Of a stretch of DNA of 64,000 nt, positions 50,577 to 64,000 are shown one piece after another. A program made the position numbers and the translations under genes. Below the pieces are notes generated by a model. It ran no database searches. It was not told where the DNA came from and worked only from the letters and a program-made list of their open reading frames with translations. Source of the DNA: Acorus gramineus. Lineage: Eukaryota > Streptophyta > Magnoliopsida > Acorales > Acoraceae. The stretch covers positions 9,712,328-9,776,327 of the forward strand of contig CM060855.1 in NCBI GenBank assembly GCA_030737835.1, given 5' to 3'. The number at the start of each line of letters is the position of its first letter. Position 1 is the stretch's first letter.

Positions 50577-51882
50577 GGGGACTCTCTCTCTATCTCTCTC
50601 TCTCTGAAGAGGAGGCGCGAAATCGGATTTGATTCTTCGCGGTTCTGATGGGCATCCGACGCTCGCTGTTTAATTAAGGGAAATAAGGGTGGAAATTGAG
50701 TGGGTTGATTGAACTGGATTTTTCATTTTTTACGATTCACACGTGTTTTTTATTTTATTTTTTTGAAATATAAATCTAAAATATAATATAACATTTTAAA
50801 AAATGATGTATATGTCCATACAAATTAAATGAATACACTGTCATAGACAATTTCATTCACATAGGGATCCCACTCGTTTTGATCATTTAATTCATCATAT
50901 TTTTTTAATATTATTTTCATCAAATTTCCTTTACACCATGTATTCTTTGTCGCTTATTGTTGAAAACTCCATAAAAGCAAGGTTAAATATAAAAAAAATT
51001 GTTTCAATTTTTAATACAAAAAATATGCTTTTTAAAAAACAAAGAAAGTAAACTCTATAGGAAACAAGTTTTATTAAACTACTTTATACAAATCATGTTT
51101 TTCCAACGCGCTTTCCAACACACCTTAAATCTATATCAAATCAAACACATCCTAAATCTAAATCCAACCCAACCCTAACACAACCTCTATAGCTTTGGTG
51201 TTGGACTAACCTAACACAAACTTCCAAAACACACACACTGACACATTGGGACTCAAAATATAAGAAACCACGATCTCACGTCAACATTCATGCATACATG
51301 TAGTAAGAGTAAATCTTGAATTCGAGTCTTGATGCTAACTTACCCACCTGTTTATTGACGATTATTCAAAATAATTTTTCGTGAAACCAAGATAAACAGA
51401 CGGAGATAGCCTTCCCAATTCGATCGTAAAGTCAGCCACGGGGTTCTCCGATATCAGAAAAAAAAAAAAAAAAACATTCATGCATAAACTTATTTGGATA
51501 TCTGACAATACAAAACATAATTTCAGATTTTCAATATGGGAATCAGAATTGGATCCTCTAGTTTTCATGAGATTTATCATTTATATCAAATGGGAACTCT
51601 GAAAAATAATCACAGCTCATCTATAATTTGCAGACTTGCAAATCTCCATGCAAGCTTTTATTGATCATATCATATAAAGCAGGATATTTTTTTTTTTTTG
51701 TAAGGGTTTGTTGCAGTACTTTGTTTATATATCCGCAAAATCAAACAAAATCATGTACTCAAGCACACCCAGTCAATACAGAGCCATTTGGTTCGGCCAG
51801 TTATGCCCGAAAAAAAAAAACGCGCATGATTATGTGTGGTTAGATATCAAACACAAATAGACTCTGGAAATGTTAACAATGC
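50577..51882. other. Spacer between the cyclin J18 start and the DAK end
   Basis: Contains the cyclin J18 promoter side, with a CT/GA-rich run at about 50583-50604, AT-rich filler and a SINE at 51297-51472. The last 100-200 bases before 51883 are probably DAK 3' untranslated region. No coding exon seen. Confidence 0.65.
51283..51486 (+). mobile_element. SINE-like retroposon with perfect 14-bp target duplication
   Basis: The 176-bp insert 51297-51472 is flanked by identical AACATTCATGCATA (51283-51296 and 51473-51486). It begins close to a box-B-like GAATTCGAGTCTTG and ends with a long A-run. The box A part is missing or altered, so it may be 5'-truncated. Confidence 0.75.
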
Positions 51883-54800
51883 TTAGTTTTGAAGTTTATC
51901 TCTGACTGCGATGGCCGCAGCTCTGTACCATGCCGCAACAGCCATCGCTCCGGGGTCAGGAGCAGATGAAAGGATATCTGCAGATACATATGAAGATCTC
52001 CCAGCCTGTTAAGAATAACAAATTTCAGTCAGTGATGGTGATGATGATTGGTGATTGAAGGGTATTAAATAGGAAAAATGTTAAACAGTTGTTCATGGAA
52101 TCACTTTGCAGGCCAAACACATTTTATTTTTTATTTTTTTTTAAATATACTTATCTAATGAATTACATACTAAAATGAATTGAATGCAAATTTTTTTACA
52201 TTTTTCGTAATAGAATACATATTGTTGTACTCTATTAGAGTTTTCATAAACATAGCGTCTTCAGGAATGTCCGTGTATTAGGAACCTTTAAATAATATAA
52301 TGATTGGATGGTTACATTAAAGAGATTGGGACAAATTAAATAGTGGGGACAAACTGAAGGACTGTACCTGGGCAGACATGTTCTTCGTAGCCTCAGCACC
52401 ACTAACTACAGCTTCAGACGAAAGGAGAAATGCTGTGAGAGGATCTTGACCTGCATCTAGGCTCTGCTCACAAACAAACCACTGTTACATACAATATAAA
52501 GGTCCCCATAATAGCCCAATGAAAAACAGGATGAGTGATACCCACTTCTTTTAGAGTGTTTGAAGCTGGAATAAGAGCATCCAACATCGTGCGATAACCT
52601 GCGACAGCACCTCCATATTTGCTGACAGCATTAACAGCGGCTTCTAGAGCATCAGCCCCTGGAGAAAGATTCAGGTCAACACAGATTTCATAATGTGCAT
52701 TAGAGATGGCCATAATACATGAAAGTAGCAACACACATTGCCGGGGAGTGATGACCGCGCTCTCTTTGAGCTTTGCATATGCTGCCTTGAACAATATGCT
52801 ATATCTGAGAAAATAAGAACAAAAAAATTGTGTTTCAACTGTAAGCAAAAGAGATGGAGACTGGAGTAAACAATAGACAAAGCAGATGTTTACAAGATTC
52901 CGCTTGTTCCTCCCATCACCCTTCGAACAGAGGCTCCAATTTCATTGATTGTTTCTGCCGCATCATTCAGAGGATAACTGTGGAGGAGAAAACTCTATGT
53001 AAGCACTTACAGAGGGGTCATGCCAAAGATGGAGGATCTATGGAATAAGGTGCTAGCAAAGGAAAAGAATAAACAAGCATGTAATCCAAAACTGAGTTAC
53101 TGATGGTGCCCTAAGGTGATCAAGAAACCTAATGGGATAGGGCAGCATGCTCCATTGCACATTAATTAAGCCCATTGAAAGTTATAATTGATATAAAAGA
53201 TTTAGGGGAAATCTATAAATACTCTCCACTAAATTCAAGCACTCCCATTCTAGAGCTTCTTTTTGGGTTGGGCATCTTTGTGGACAAACAGCCTGCCAAG
53301 CCCGGAAGCGTCAGACAAAACTAAATCAAATCGTCATGCTCCCTATGGTCACCTAGTGAGGGTGGCTACACTATCTCGCATCTCCCTCTGCTCCCTAACG
53401 AAAGCCCTTACACCTTCAGTCACCTCATCTGTGCTCCAGGGGGTAATGCGAAGTGAGACAATCCCTCATTGTGACGGCTTAACCCATCCATCATACAACG
53501 AATCCTTCTTAACCATACCACATTGGGGATTGCATGTGCCTCACATTCATATTTAAAATATCCCATTACCTGAGGAATAAATGAAAAGAAAATATATTCC
53601 TAGCCTAGTGACAGAAAAAGAATCCTTATTATTGAATATTATAATATATTAATATTCATCTATAATGATTTTAAAAGTTATGAAACAATTAAAATCAATC
53701 GGAGCATCAGTGCTTGATATGAGTTAACAGTGCCCAAGAGAGTTGGCAAGGGAGAAATGACACACTGAAGCATTTGCATTGGATAGGACTTGTCAGAAGA
53801 TAACTGAAAACTGAAAAGTAAAGGAACCTTTGCGTCATGTCCTCAAGAATAGCTGTCGCACCTCTGAACATCTGAGGGAGTACAAAATGTCATGACCATG
53901 GGTGAAAAAGAAATAAACCAATCTTCCAGAATAATACATATAGCTACAGAAGCATACCCACCGTTGATCCACAATCACCATCGCCAACTTTGCCATCCCA
54001 CTCATTTAATTTGTCCTTAAGGTTGATGATTTCTTTTGCACCTGCTTCAATGGCAGCCTCAAGAACGTAACCTTGTTCATTCAATTCTTGAGGTCGAATC
54101 AAAACCTGCTAAAAAATGCTGATTAAAAAGATGAGAAATATACCACACTAGTAAAATATTGAGCTGTATGCCTCAAGAAAATAGTAGCAATTCAAGTACC
54201 TCTTCATTTCTTGTAGAACCAGATTGGGGTACAGGCACAGGAATTTTAGCAGGAGGGCGATTGCCTGGAAATAGGGCAATTTCTCATGAATTTAAAGAAA
54301 ACAGAAATGCAGGATCACAGGCTCCAACATGTTTTTAAAAAGCAAAACAAAAAATAATAATTAATAATAATAATTTCAGTTACCATCCAAACACCCAATG
54401 CTGCCCCTCCTCCAACCCAATAAAGGAACTAGTTTATTCAACTTATGTTTTAGGTAATATCTCTTTGACAAGCCCTCTTTCTTGCACTTCTATTCTATCC
54501 ATTTTTTTCCATAAATTCAAACTCTTCTCCATCTCTTTTTATTTTTACTTTACACTCTTCATGGAAACCGATTGAAAATTCCAAAGCATACAGGGTATGA
54601 AACTAGGCATACCATTAACCCCAACAGGCCAGTATGGAGCCTTGGTAGGGGCATCCAAGCGCTGTAGAATTTCTGTATCTGCCTTCATAAGAGAAATGGA
54701 GAATCCTGCCAAGACATACTACATTTAATCATTAACACATCTGATAGCAGAAACTAGTTCTTAAGAACAAACCTGCCATATCGAGAGATGTTAGGAAGGA

Positions 54801-57800
54801 TCCTGTATACACTCTGTCAACAGCCAATCCATGTTCCAATTGTAACTGCAGGACTGCCTTTCCTGAAGCAATCATCAGCTCCATCGGTGGAGTGCCACCT
54901 AATCTGCACTTAGACATGCTTAATCAAACCACTATCACCATGTGCGAAAACACATGCATCTGCTAGATTGAAGATGGAACATTTCTCATAAGCTGTTGTA
55001 GTGTTATGAAGAATATATAAAAAGACTGTAAGAAAGAGACAAAGAACATGCTTTTGATTAGTATGATCTTTTTACCTCTATTTAATCACAATAACTACAA
55101 TAAAGGGGACCATACGAAAGATATGAACTAATTCTACATAAAAATAAATTTTACCTCAGGGAGTAAACCATGATAAATCAATCAGGAAAAGAGAAAGTAT
55201 GAATTATTCACGTGTCTTCTCTTTTTTAAGTTTTCCTTCCTCTCATCTGCTCTACTGCACATTCTCCAATCTTCCCACCTTTTCTTTCCCAACTGATGAC
55301 TAAAGAGATTAGAAATTTTTCATTTAGAGTTCATTTGAGATATTTTGTTATATCATTGGAGTTTTACCAGATTTAGGGTTTGGAGTCACTAAGAAAAATG
55401 TATTGCTTTGGAATTTTATGCACTTTGCTTCAGAATCCTAGTTGTTTATGTTTAGTATTATTTTGTGCTTTATATAAGAAACATGGTTGCCATGTGAAGA
55501 CCAGCTTTTATTAAATGTTTAATTTTGAAGACTTTGGAAACTCCTCTTGGCTGAAAAGTGATAATTATTGAGAAGAAGTACTTCAGTGATAGGAATATGT
55601 CCAATTTACCCAAAGATATTAAGGACCAATTAGGGAAGACTTGTAATCAACTAACCTAGTTTTGTATAAATTTCCCAATATGTTTATGCATTTAAATTCA
55701 CTCCAATGTTTTACATGTTTCCTATGAAACGATTTTGAACAAATAAATATAATGGATTATGACCTCAATGAAAATAAATATTTTTCTTTCTTTTGGAGGA
55801 AAGATTGGAGAAATCTTATAAATAAAAGATGCCCACAGACAAGAAGGATATGAGAGATTTTCGTACAAAGAAAAGAGAAAAAGATTAAAAAAAAAAAAAA
55901 AAACTTAAAAGACAATTCATCATCAAATGGAAGGGACCCCTAAAATGGTTGAACCCTTTCCTTCAAGACCCGAACCATAAGCTTCCCTCACAATTGATGT
56001 ACAATCTTTTTAAATCAGCTAAAATCCAACTAGAAGTGCGCAACCATTTGTCAAGTAATTATCATAAATAAATTCCTCTAATTTGATTTAAGAATGAAAC
56101 ATAATAGAGCTGATACTCACCCATTCACCATGAGAACTACGTTGTTCCCCCTGGATATCGGAATATAATTTGTTTCCTAAAAGGATATATAAAAAACAAA
56201 AGTTACATATATAAACAACCAAACAACTTATATACATAACTGCTGATGTTGTTACATAAAAAGATGAAATAAGTCAAAGGAAATAGCAAAACGCCATCAT
56301 AACATATATTTCCTCTACTATAATGGAGAAAAAGGTAAATATATTAAGGTTTTCCAGTAAGTCAAAATTGTATCCATCAAAACTCAAGATTACAATCTTT
56401 GCGCAGTTCACCTATCCCATAAGAAACTAGGGAGGGAATCTAGATAGAGAACTATCCTGATACATCCCCTATTCTCTCAAGAAGAAGAAAGTATACAGCA
56501 TTTTACAACAAAAAATATATACAAAAAAGTACACTTAATGGTAATGAGAAACAAAAAACCAAAAAATAATGTATACTACCTTAGCCTCATCCACTGTTTA
56601 GATATGCGGTCCGCGCAGTCGCATATGTGGTTTGGTTGGGCGGCCCAATATGTGATCCGCATACACATATACAGCCACACAAAAAAAAAAAAAATTCCAG
56701 ACACATTTATATAACAAAAAAATTTGAGGCGCCTTTATTTTATTGAAGGTAAACTTATACTTCGTCATGGATGATAGGGTTGTTTTGAAAACTCTAGAGC
56801 TTGTGAAGTTTCGGTTCTCCATCATTATTTTTTTTTCTCCTACTTTCTATTTTTCTAGTCATCTGGGATAGGTTCCCTTTCCCATCATTGTAAGATATTT
56901 CTAACTACTCCACTATCGATCGAATATATACTTTGTTATTCTCGTTTGATGGTGTCATTCATCAATGAATCTCCACAACAGTTTGTGAGTTTTTTTCCTT
57001 TTTTCATGATCTGAATCTTTACTTAGCTTTGTGGATGTGTACCTAAAAAACTAATGTAAACTAACTTTCATTGCCTAAATATTTGCTCCAATTTGTGATC
57101 AAATGCCTTCGGTACAAATGATTAATCAGGTCCGCATATTATCTTGTTATCTATTGTTTGAAAATAATTGTCATATATTTTTTATTAATAAAAATATAAA
57201 ATCACATATACTCCCTCATATAGCATAGAATCTACCACACACAAATTGCATACTGCAATTCAGAAGATTGGTCTCATCTATTCTCGAGTCTATGCTATAC
57301 AGTCCTAAATGTATCCTCACTTCTTGCATCCACCACATTATTAATGATGCAATATAAGCCATCAAAATAAACAACATTTCCAATACAAGCAACTGGGAGT
57401 AAATGTTCTTCCGCAATAAAGAAAAAAGGATCTATTACAAGTTTATACAATGCTTATAAGCAGGACGCTCTCACTCTAGGTTGGATTTGGTGCTTCGAAC
57501 TAGAACCTGGATATTGAAGGTGTGTAAGAATTTCCTTCAAATGGCCAATGAGGTGTCAAAGAATCTCCGTTTCAAGGTTGGCAATAAATCCATCCAATAT
57601 TGGAAGAACAAATGGCTTAATGGGACCGCTCCGACGTCTCTCTACAACCTAGAGCGGGTTCTCTTTATAGGGCAGCATCCAACAAAGATAATCTCATTTG
57701 CAATGCCTTCTGCTTGTGGCAACAATAACATAGTTCGATGCCCTCATCTTCATTTTATTATTATTATTATTATTACAGAATGCACATCCATTCTTGCTTC

Positions 57801-60800
57801 TCTCCAGGAGGTGTATTTCAACTTGCCAAATGGAGATTCTATGTTGTGGAAACTTGACCTTGATCAAGGGTTTATCGTGAAAACCTTCTACAGAATTTAT
57901 TTTTTCTTCTATGGCATAAGAATAGCTATCAACAAGCATAGAGAAACAACATGGTGCATACAAAATGAATAAAAAACAAATCATCACAAAGCGAAATGGG
58001 CTAACAAATAATTAAATTTAAGAGCTTTTTTTTTGTTCATAGGTAAACTGGGTTCACATACAAGTTCTCTCAGGTGCATTGCAACTGCAGTTATCAACTG
58101 TTGAACTACAGTTCTAGACAGAAATATATTAAAAGCACCAAATGAGATATTTTATTTTTCACTGTCATGAATTAACATAATGGCACCAATATTCCATCTC
58201 AAAAAAAAAAAAAAAAGAATGGTACTATAAAAAAAAATAAAGAAGTTGTAGGTTAGATAGTTTGCAAATTAAATTAAGCATAAGGACATGATCAATATAT
58301 AGCCTTTTTGAATTGCTGAAATTCAAAAAAAAAAAAAAAAAAGATTATCCAGAGAGAACAAACCTTCGACAGTATCTGCTTGAGAACATGAGAGACCACC
58401 AAATCCACAGGTTGAAGATCAGTCACAGCAGCCCCAGGCTCACCATGCTGCAAAAAAGGCAATTAAGATACTTAAAAAAATAATATTTGATTACAAACGA
58501 TATAAAATATGCATAAATTCTGAACAGATATAAAAGCTGACTTGCAGGTAGCTGTTTTGAGAAAACATTACAGAACCATGAAATAAAAAATCAAAATGCT
58601 ATATAAAGAAAAAAAGATTAATTGGAAAATCTACATTGTAGCTTCTAATAAAAAACAGGACATAAACTTGAGAAATTAAGAATTGGCATATTATACTAAC
58701 TTACAATACCAAGACCAAGCTCCATTTTTCCTGGGCCTAAACGATCTGATGTCACCTGGCCAGGCAATGTACAGACTGATAGAGCGACTCCCATTGTTCC
58801 AACCATCTCAGATGCATGTTTTGCTTCATCCAAAACTTGAGTGAGAGAAAGACCTGCAGCGGCAGCTGCCCCAGCAACCTATCATTTTCAATAAAGAATT
58901 AGATATTTAAGACTATACATAATGAAAACTGGGAACCAGTCTTAAAAATAAAATAGCGGCATCCATCTTCCTATATATTGTATTGTATTGCATACATAGA
59001 TATGCTGAGAGACAGAGAGTACACCAACACATATAATAAGATAGAAAAGGAACAAAACAGTGATATGCTGCAAGTCAAATATTGTGTATACACAGCTATT
59101 CTGGAAATAAATAAATTAATATTGTTATTTCATCATAACAGGAAAATAGTTGACAAGTTTACTTTATGTACATTATAATTTTGCTGCTTGGGCCTTCATA
59201 TGTACATTATGTCTGATATATTACCACATGGAAGTGATGAACATTTGCTGCAACATGAATTTACAGGACTTCCCTGATGGAGGCTAGTTAATATATGCAA
59301 ACCAAAACAATAAAAATTCTCCCTGATGAATGGTATACACTACATTACTGGTGAATTAACAGAGAAAACAAATTGATCTGTTTGCAATGCAAATCAGAAA
59401 ATATCAACATGCTGCATACATGAGACGAAAGAACACAACAGAGGAGCAACCACCTTCTGAACAAGAATGGTCCCTGCCAAACCTCTTCTCCCAGCAATAC
59501 CTCGACGAGGTGGGAGAGCACAGTCATCACCCACTATCACCGACTGCATGCACCACAATTCCATTTAGAATATCTACAACAGGGTAAATCAGCAATAATG
59601 ACAAAAAAAAAAACCATACCTCTACTTTATAACCTTCTGATTTTGCCTGTTCAGCTGCTAAACCAAAGTTCAAACGGTCCCCAGTATAGTTCTGTCAAAA
59701 GCCACACTAGAATATCACCTGCCTAAACTGCTATGGTAACTTTTTGAAGGATCATCATGAGATTATTTACCATTTTTCTTCATAATCAAGTATTAAAGAC
59801 AATGAACTATCAAGACTAGCATAAAGAATTAAAAAAATTATGTTTCGATGTAATCAGAACCCCTACAAAATTCCAAACACATCAGTTGGCAGATTGAAAT
59901 TATTATATTCATGCCATGCAAGCATTTCAATAAATTTCAAATTTTACCTTTACAATCAGAAGGCAGCCCATGGGACCTGTCACAGCTCGAATGCCCTAAA
60001 GGACAAGTAAAGCCAGTCTTACTCATAATGAAAAATATATATATATATACACGGCAAATATCCCCTAGATACAAAAGAAACATACAGCTAAAATTGCATC
60101 GACATGGGGGGATGCGAAAACATCACCAAGGATAGCTGCCGTCAGCATCCCTTCCCCGACAAATCCAGCATGAGCAGGCTCATGTCCACTTCCACCGCCT
60201 GTATAGTATGCTTATCAGGGAACCAGATAGATGGGAACAAAAAATTAACAAATACAGATAACTCAACTTTGGCAACATATATATCAGGCAATGAACTTTT
60301 ACATCATACACATCCAGCAGTGTTTATTAAAACCTGAGAAGGCAAATTATAGACCCATATTTTCTTTCTTGATTTAGATTTGTGATTGAACCTATGTCGA
60401 AATATCTCCAAGGATAGCCTGTTCAATGCTTTAGAATTTCCACACAGTTTCGAGACTAGAACTTACCACCCCTTAAATTCTCGTCCCAACCCATTCCTGT
60501 TGTGAGTTAATTACCAAAAAATTTCCCTATATTGTCAACCCTAATACTACCGTTTCACCTTTATACTACATTGCTGAGGGAAGCTCAATAGGAAAGGCTC
60601 AACAAACAAGTTGTCTGGATGCTGGAATACCTCTAAGAAAACATAAATTAACAGATCTACCATCCAGAACTTTCAAAGGTTGTCCCTATTTTGGTAAAAC
60701 AAACACCACGATAGTGCAAAGGGTTCTAAATACAACATACCCACCTGCTCAAATGCATTACATAATTTGCATTCACCAGTAGAACAGATTACCATGCGAC

Positions 60801-61527
60801 TCTATCTTTGCATCCAAATTCCAAACAATCAATTAGACTAGAGGAAACACCATAAGATCATACATGACGATTCAACATGGAAAGCTTCTTTGAACATCAA
60901 CAAATCCTTCAAACACAATAAACAAGTGGAACATCCCACTCAATAATCATTCAACAAAACATACTCTATTTCCATTTCCAATTCTTTAACATGAGCAATT
61001 CTAATCTCAAACAAACCAACCCCCAAAATCAAACACGTATAACCTTCTACATACCGCATATCACCGCAACCTTGTCGTACGTCGTACCCACAACATCCGC
61101 TCGCAGAACGACCTTGATCTGCACACCATACAGTCCACCAAAATCACAACAGAAAAAAAAAACAAGAATCCAAGAAAAGAAAGAAAGATGAGATGGTTAA
61201 AGTTTCAACGGATTTTCACCCCAGGAAAGCCATCAAGGTATTGCAAACCCGGATAAGTCTCTACCAAACCCTCAATAAATTCCGTCACCACATCTACAAT
61301 CACATAAACCAATTTTTTTTTTTCAAAAAATTAAGATCAGAAGGGAAAAACTTACAATGCAAGACTCGACGAGTCCAAATCGATCAAAACAAACAATTCG
61401 ATGAACAAAATTTTCAAAACAGGAGAAAACGATGATGATGATGATGATAATTGGACCGTCTGATGAAGGAATCGAAGAGATCCTGACCGTTGGGATCGTT
61501 GATCAGCTTCTTCCCTTGGTGAGCCAT
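51883..61527 (-). CDS. DAK: Dihydroxyacetone kinase (DAK1-type, ATP-dependent)
   Basis: Twenty exons join in phase into about 591 residues: 61527-61488, 61293-61220, 61118-61055, 60198-60086, 59995-59948, 59691-59620, 59543-59454, 58878-58705, 58447-58364, 56176-56121, 54903-54773, 54705-54613, 54264-54200, 54105-53962, 53871-53828, 52977-52894, 52804-52737, 52658-52546, 52463-52368 and 52005-51883. It phosphorylates dihydroxyacetone to its phosphate in the cytosol. The DhaK domain shows [29 protein letters not shown], and GLGIHGEPGA with the histidine that binds substrate covalently. The C-terminal DhaL domain carries the magnesium/ATP motif [10 protein letters not shown] and SYGG-type [19 protein letters not shown]. 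Start [13 protein letters not shown] is typical. All key residues are present, so the enzyme should work. Confidence 0.96.
53225..53560. other. GC-richer island in a DAK intron
   Basis: About 330 bp between exons 15 and 16 is richer in G+C than neighbouring intron sequence (for example CCTGCCAAGCCCGGAAGCGT and GTGCTCCAGGGGGTAATGCG). It reads open for 97 codons on the plus strand but has no family features. Probably a decayed retroelement piece; origin unknown. Confidence 0.4.
57481..57972 (+). pseudogene. LINE reverse-transcriptase fragment (C-terminal zf-RVT part)
   Basis: In DAK intron 9, on the opposite strand, an ORF contains [20 protein letters not shown] and, later, [19 protein letters not shown]. 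These resemble the region after the reverse-transcriptase domain in plant LINEs, where VGNG..I.FW.D.W and D...W....G.FSVKS.Y recur. An ATT/TTA microsatellite (57757-57775) interrupts it. The catalytic RT part is absent, so it is a dead fragment. Confidence 0.65.
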
Positions 61528-61602
61528 TTTTCTTTAAACGGCGAGCGAAGAGAAGGGGGAAGAAACTAATGAGACAGCCTCGGACACGACTTCTTTCAAC
61601 CT

Positions 61603-61612
61603 CTATTTATAG
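61603..61612 (-). promoter_or_regulatory. TATA box of the DAK gene
   Basis: CTATAAATAG on the minus strand, 76 bp upstream of the ATG at 61527, a standard plant TATA box that would place transcription start about 45 bp before the ATG. Confidence 0.65.
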
Positions 61613-62109
61613 GGGGTTTCGTTTCTTGGATTGGTGATTTTACGATAATGCCCTCTGGAGATCTCAAATATATCGTTTTTGCCTAGTTACACGTTCGTTT
61701 GGTTTTCGTTTTCCGGTTGGGGGTAAAAAAGGAAATATAGTTTTTACGATACGCGTTTCTTTTTCCATCTTTAAACAGTCGTAGTTCTTTCAAGCGTTGA
61801 TGCACGCAGTTCGCTAGGATAATTTTATTGACATTTCACCTCTCTCCGTATTTTTAACTAATTAAATAAAGATATCTTATTAATTTTTTTATATTTATTT
61901 AAAAAAAATTGATATAAGTCAATGAAAAATTAACTAAATCGATTTTAATTTTTATAAAATTAAAAATTAAAATCAAACGGTTATAAATATATCAAATCAT
62001 GAATGAATAAATAAATCCATTTTATTTGATGAATTTATGACCGTTTGATTGATCAAAGCACAAAATAAATACGGAAAAACAAGTAGAGAATCCAAACCCG
62101 TTCGCGAGA

Positions 62110-62720
62110 GATGAGTAAAATTGCTCCAATATAAATATTCAAATAAGTCCCTACAAAATACGAAAAATTCAATATAGCCCTTTTGAAGACAAAAATACCC
62201 GTCTTTTTCATGGAAATTCTTCTGCTATCCTATACTCACTAATGGTTAAAAAGGGCAAAATCAATATAACCCCTGGAAACTTATGAAAATAAAAAAAGGT
62301 TAATATATTACAGTTTACAGTAATTTATCAAATAAATTTTAAAAGAGTATCACAATAATTTATCATGTATAGTTAGATTTAATAACAGATCTGATTAGTT
62401 TTAGTTATGGTATGGATTAAAATAAATATTGACCAATAAGATAGAGACATAAGGGAATTTATTGATTTTTAGGGATCTTTTTCGATTTTCATAAGTTTCT
62501 ATAAGCTATATTGATTTTTCAAAATATGGGGTGAGGGTAATCTGGTAACTTTTAATGTGTAGTTAAGATTAGTCATGTACCCGGTTAGTTGGGGGTGATG
62601 GTAGGGACTGAAACAATAATTTTCTAATAACATATAGACCTATGACGATTTTTCAATTTTATATGAATTAAAACCGATTTAGCTAACTTTTCAGGGAGTT
62701 ATATCAATTTTCCCTTATTT
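62110..62720. repeat. Decayed inverted-repeat segments
   Basis: CAATATAACCCCTGGAAACTTATGAAAAT at 62270-62290 (in part) matches the reverse complement of the segment at about 62495-62515 (CATAAGTTTCTATAAGCTATATTG in part). Other TCAATATAGCCC-type words recur nearby. It looks like an old foldback element; ends not defined. Confidence 0.4.
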
Positions 62721-62944
62721 AAAATAGGTCCATTCAATTCCAAATAAAATAATATACGTTTTTTCATTAAAGCATATATCTCATTAGACGATGTAATATA
62801 TTTTTAAATGATTAAAACATGTGTAGACTGTTTGTGGGACTGTCTAGAGTTTCCTTAACATTTTTCTTTTTTTCTCCAAAAATATGTACTGAATTCATTC
62901 CCCCCCCCCCCCCCCATTTGGATGAAGGAATTGTGTTATTCTAG

Positions 62945-63170
62945 ATAAATAATTATACTAGTATATATAACAATTCTACAAGAATAAAATATTTTATGTT
63001 TGTTTGTTTTTCGGTTATTTTTGTTGGAAGAAATGATAAAGTAGTTTTTGTTGTTTGTTTGACTTGGAGGAATGGATTAAAAATAAATGAATGATAAGTT
63101 ATGGATATGAATGAATGGTAAGTTATTAATATAGAGTTTATACTTTTTAATGTCATTCAGAGGCACGGAT
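62945..63170 (-). mobile_element. MITE family B, distant or truncated copy
   Basis: Words such as TTTGTTTTTCGGTTATTTTTG, followed by a GTTTGACTTGGAGGAATG segment and GAATGGTAAGTTAT, follow the order of one end of the 42400-42870 copy (GTTGTCTTTTTTGTTATTTTC, then GTTTGGTTCACCTTAGA). Only about half of the family length is recognisable. Confidence 0.45.
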
Positions 63171-64000
63171 AAGATAGTAAAAGCATATATCAAAGGAACC
63201 TGAAATTGTTATACTGGTTTATATATGCTTATACTTGCATTATTATACCAATTTATACCTCTTAAACCAACAGATTTTTCTCATTGTCCATGTACTTATC
63301 TTATACTGCTTTATACCTCGGGTGCTAGATTTGTATATTATTGGTATATTTTTGAAAATAGGACAATGTCAAGGCTGTAAAATGGAACTGCCTTCTTTTC
63401 TTTTTCTTTTTTAATTGTTTAAACTATAGACGTCGAGATGATCAATCATTCATGCAATCTTTTTTTCGGTTTCACACTCTCTTAACCTAGCATACATTAA
63501 ATTATTTTTTGTATTACTAGCTTGGGAAATTGCAAAAGCGTATATTGATTCGTTCAAATAAATTATTTTACTTAAACAGTTTGTTACATTTGAAAAGGAA
63601 CATCAAAAAGGATCTCAAAAAGTGAGTGTTGGAATAATTATCTCTGACTTTTTTTCTTAAACTAGCTTATTGTTTTTGTTGAGCTCGATCTTATTTTTAA
63701 CCTCAACTAATCCCACAAAAAGGTGTGTTTTACTCCTTTTTTATTTTTAAGATTGGTGTCTTGAGATCCAAGAAGGAAGTTGTTAGTCGACTTTCTCAAA
63801 ATTCGATTCCACCACAAAAAAGTGTTGATACACACTAACAAAAAAAAAAAAAAAAAAAAAATTTACGAGTATATATTTCATTTTTTATGAGTACATATAT
63901 ATTTTATTAGACAAATATTCAATTTTAAAAAATTGAATGATTGCATGAATATATTTTAAAAGGGATGGCATGAATGACTCAGTAACTTTTTTCAACAAAA

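Larger units (their letters stand above)
61613..64000. other. Intergenic region at the right end
   Basis: DAK upstream sequence, then AT-rich repeats: inverted fragments at 62110-62720, a 16-C tract at 62900-62915 and a distant MITE family B copy at 62945-63170. No coding exon recognised. Confidence 0.65.

Overview
This window is nuclear DNA of a flowering plant. The protein genes are split by many introns with GT..AG borders, the spacers are AT-rich, there are many small inverted-repeat transposons and SINE/LINE fragments, and every recognised gene belongs to a family known from land plants. Species cannot be fixed from the sequence. Exons were joined by hand from splice sites, reading phase and family motifs, so the family calls are firmer than some exon edges.

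Layout: (1) 1-1999, minus: first exon and part of the long first intron of a calmodulin gene that runs off the left edge. (2) 2424-5935, plus: small SecE-type translocase subunit, probably the plastid inner-envelope SECE2, divergent from calmodulin across about 420 bp. (3) 8489-10226, plus: short plant protein of unknown function. (4) 13032-19989, minus: IAR1-type ZIP metal transporter, 11 exons, with a damaged-looking first exon and a piece of plastid matK in an intron. (5) 25609-26166, minus: intronless Hikeshi/OPI10-like protein. (6) 27395-33009, minus: complete MAP65 microtubule cross-linker, 11 exons. (7) 33010-45663: gene-poor stretch with nested transposons. (8) 45664-50576, minus: cyclin J18, 9 exons including an 18-nt microexon. 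(9) 51883-61527, minus: complete dihydroxyacetone kinase, 20 exons. (10) 61528-64000: intergenic.

The genes are unrelated housekeeping genes (calcium signalling, protein translocation, metal transport, heat-shock import, phragmoplast and microtubule organisation, cell cycle, triose metabolism) and do not form a pathway or cluster. I found no new multi-gene system. The most interesting points are the 37-bp frame-shifting duplication in IAR1 exon 1, the intronic matK insertion, a MULE-like foldback element with a 9-bp target duplication that is itself interrupted by an hAT-like element, a LINE end and a SINE with perfect target duplications, and a tiny membrane-peptide ORF upstream of IAR1.
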